A DNA stretch of 64,000 nucleotides from Anaerobiospirillum thomasii (GTDB taxonomy: Bacteria; Pseudomonadota; Gammaproteobacteria; Enterobacterales; Succinivibrionaceae): contig NZ_UAPU01000007.1 in NCBI RefSeq assembly GCF_900445255.1, forward strand, positions 230,001-294,000. The letters run 5' to 3'. The notes below the pieces were generated by a model. That model worked only from the letters and a program-made list of their open reading frames with translations, was not told the DNA's origin and searched no databases. The translations under genes and the position numbers were made by a program. Below, in pieces: positions 63,381 through 64,000 of this stretch (the stretch's first letter is position 1; each line of letters opens with the position of its first letter).

Positions 63381-63396
63381 CCCATAATTTGACCCA
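63378..63396 (+). repeat. Tandem TGACCCA heptamers, likely integrase arm sites (right)
   Basis: TGACCCA at 63378-63384 and 63390-63396 (12-bp period). Mirrors the pair beside the integrase gene. Confidence 0.55.
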
Positions 63397-63443
63397 CGAA
63401 CCCTAATTTAAAGCTAAGTATTTGATTTTAAATATTTTTATAT

Positions 63444-63457
63444 GATATCTTATGTCA
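63444..63457 (+). other. Right prophage attachment site (attR)
   Basis: GATATCTTAT (63444-63453) repeats the attL core and includes the first two bases of the transporter start codon ATG (63452-63454). No Shine-Dalgarno precedes this ATG in the lysogen. Confidence 0.8.
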
Positions 63458-64000
63458 ACTATGACCAAATCCTATATAGTCATTGCCGACATAATATTAT
63501 TTGTACTGCTCTTAAATGTTCTGCCTTTCTCCACAAATGAGAACAAGGGACTGGCCATGCTGGTGTTTATTGCCATTCTCTGGCTTACTGAGGCTGTACA
63601 CGTAACTATTACTGCTATAACCATTCCTATTCTGGCAGCCATCTTAGGTCTTGTACCTACTGCCAAGGCCTTAAACGGCTTTTCAGATCCTAATATCTAT
63701 CTGTTCTTTGGTGGTTTTGCCCTGGCAGCTGCCATGCACATTCAGAAATTGGACAGAATTATTGCCCAGCGCATCATGGTGCTGGCCCGTGGCAATTTCT
63801 TCTGGTCAGTAATCTTTCTGTGCACTATTACAGCCTTCCTCTCCATGTGGATGAGTAATACTGCAACTGCCGCTATGATGCTGCCTCTGGCCATTGGCAT
63901 GCTCTCAAATGTTGATGCCAAGGAAAACAGAAATATCTTTGTATTTGTGCTTCTAGGCATTGCCTTTTCAGCAAGTATAGGCGGTCTTGGCACCCTGGTA
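63452..64000 (+). CDS. DASS/SLC13-family transporter, copy 2 (3' end outside window)
   Basis: 183 codons visible, the same protein type as the 11914 gene, with about 23 differences by eye over this length (MSTMTKSYIVIADIILFVLL; SNTATAAMMLPLAIGM; SASIGGLGTLV). In the unoccupied chromosome it would follow copy 1 after its terminator and about 260 bp. The prophage separates its promoter and ribosome site (AAGGAG at 13530) from this ATG. The new upstream sequence, AATATTTTTATATGATATCT, has no ribosome site, so the gene is probably weakly translated or silent until excision. Confidence 0.9.
   Translation, partial: MSTMTKSYIVIADIILFVLLLNVLPFSTNENKGLAMLVFIAILWLTEAVHVTITAITIPILAAILGLVPTAKALNGFSDPNIYLFFGGFALAAAMHIQKLDRIIAQRIMVLARGNFFWSVIFLCTITAFLSMWMSNTATAAMMLPLAIGMLSNVDAKENRNIFVFVLLGIAFSASIGGLGTLV

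Larger units (their letters stand above)
13535..63453 (+). mobile_element. Prophage, podovirus type, about 49.9 kb
   Basis: Bounded by the 10-bp direct repeat GATATCTTAT. It holds integrase, lysis, packaging, head, tail, recombination, immunity, replication and antiterminator modules in a sensible order. Late genes are on the plus strand, early-left genes on the minus strand, early-right genes on the plus strand. The core structural and replication genes look intact. Visible damage: an IS256-type insertion at the dam end and frame changes in a few small genes, including the holin. The insertion point is the start codon of the second DASS transporter, not a tRNA gene. Confidence 0.88.

Overview
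The window is a chromosomal segment of an anaerobic-type gammaproteobacterium carrying a complete-looking prophage of about 49.9 kb. The host genes (asnS, serA, a class I DAHP synthase, xthA) read like close relatives of the enterobacterial proteins. Two tandem C4-dicarboxylate-type DASS transporters fit a succinate-metabolising family such as Succinivibrionaceae. That family name is an inference; no rRNA or other marker is present.

Left host region (1-13534). A large membrane protein with MORN-like repeats enters from the left edge on the minus strand. It is followed by an atypical CPHC thioredoxin, a lipoprotein/membrane-protein pair ahead of asnS, a two-gene minus operon of unknown function, serA, aroG/F/H-like DAHP synthase with a possible FYFF leader peptide, xthA, a LysR regulator and the first DASS transporter. 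A second, paralogous DASS transporter begins at 63452 and runs off the right edge.

Prophage (13535-63453). It sits between the Shine-Dalgarno sequence and the start codon of the second DASS gene: AAGGAG is stranded at 13530-13535 and the ATG is at 63452. A 10-bp core, GATATCTTAT, is present at both junctions. The phage is a podovirus. Order from the left: P4-type integrase; lysis genes (holin split by a T7 run, GH24 endolysin, nested Rz/Rz1); small membrane proteins; terminase; portal of the head-tail connector type; scaffold; capsid; Bbp16-like cement; tail adaptor and nozzle; three ejection proteins (one of 2048 aa with an HELAH motif); tail fibre and accessory tail proteins. This resembles Bordetella phage BPP-1 in its head module, but no reverse transcriptase or diversity-generating element is present.

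Accessory region (40.6-51.8 kb). A series of tiny membrane-protein genes is separated by near-identical GGCACC/GGTGCC terminators. Then come a Dam-type methylase whose last codons were replaced by an IS256-family element, small unknown genes on both strands, a 0.9-kb stretch without genes, and a phage thymidylate kinase.

Immunity and early region (51.8-63.4 kb). A Bro-N antirepressor is preceded by a strong promoter and a leader with the layout of a P1/P7 c4-type antisense RNA; this is the most interesting regulatory element in the window. A minus-strand operon encodes YqaJ exonuclease, RecT, an SSB-like protein, a MerR/excisionase-like protein, many small unknowns and a Rha-family regulator. 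A CI-like S24 repressor diverges from Cro, replication O-like and P-like proteins, RusA and a Q-like antiterminator, which ends about 70 bp before the right attachment site. After circularisation the Q-like gene lies directly upstream of attP, the integrase and the lysis/late genes.

Three or four short genes in the prophage (holin, 40.67 kb, 48.55 kb, perhaps 46.2 kb) are broken by frame changes, three of them at homopolymer runs. These may be real slippage sites, decay, or sequencing errors.
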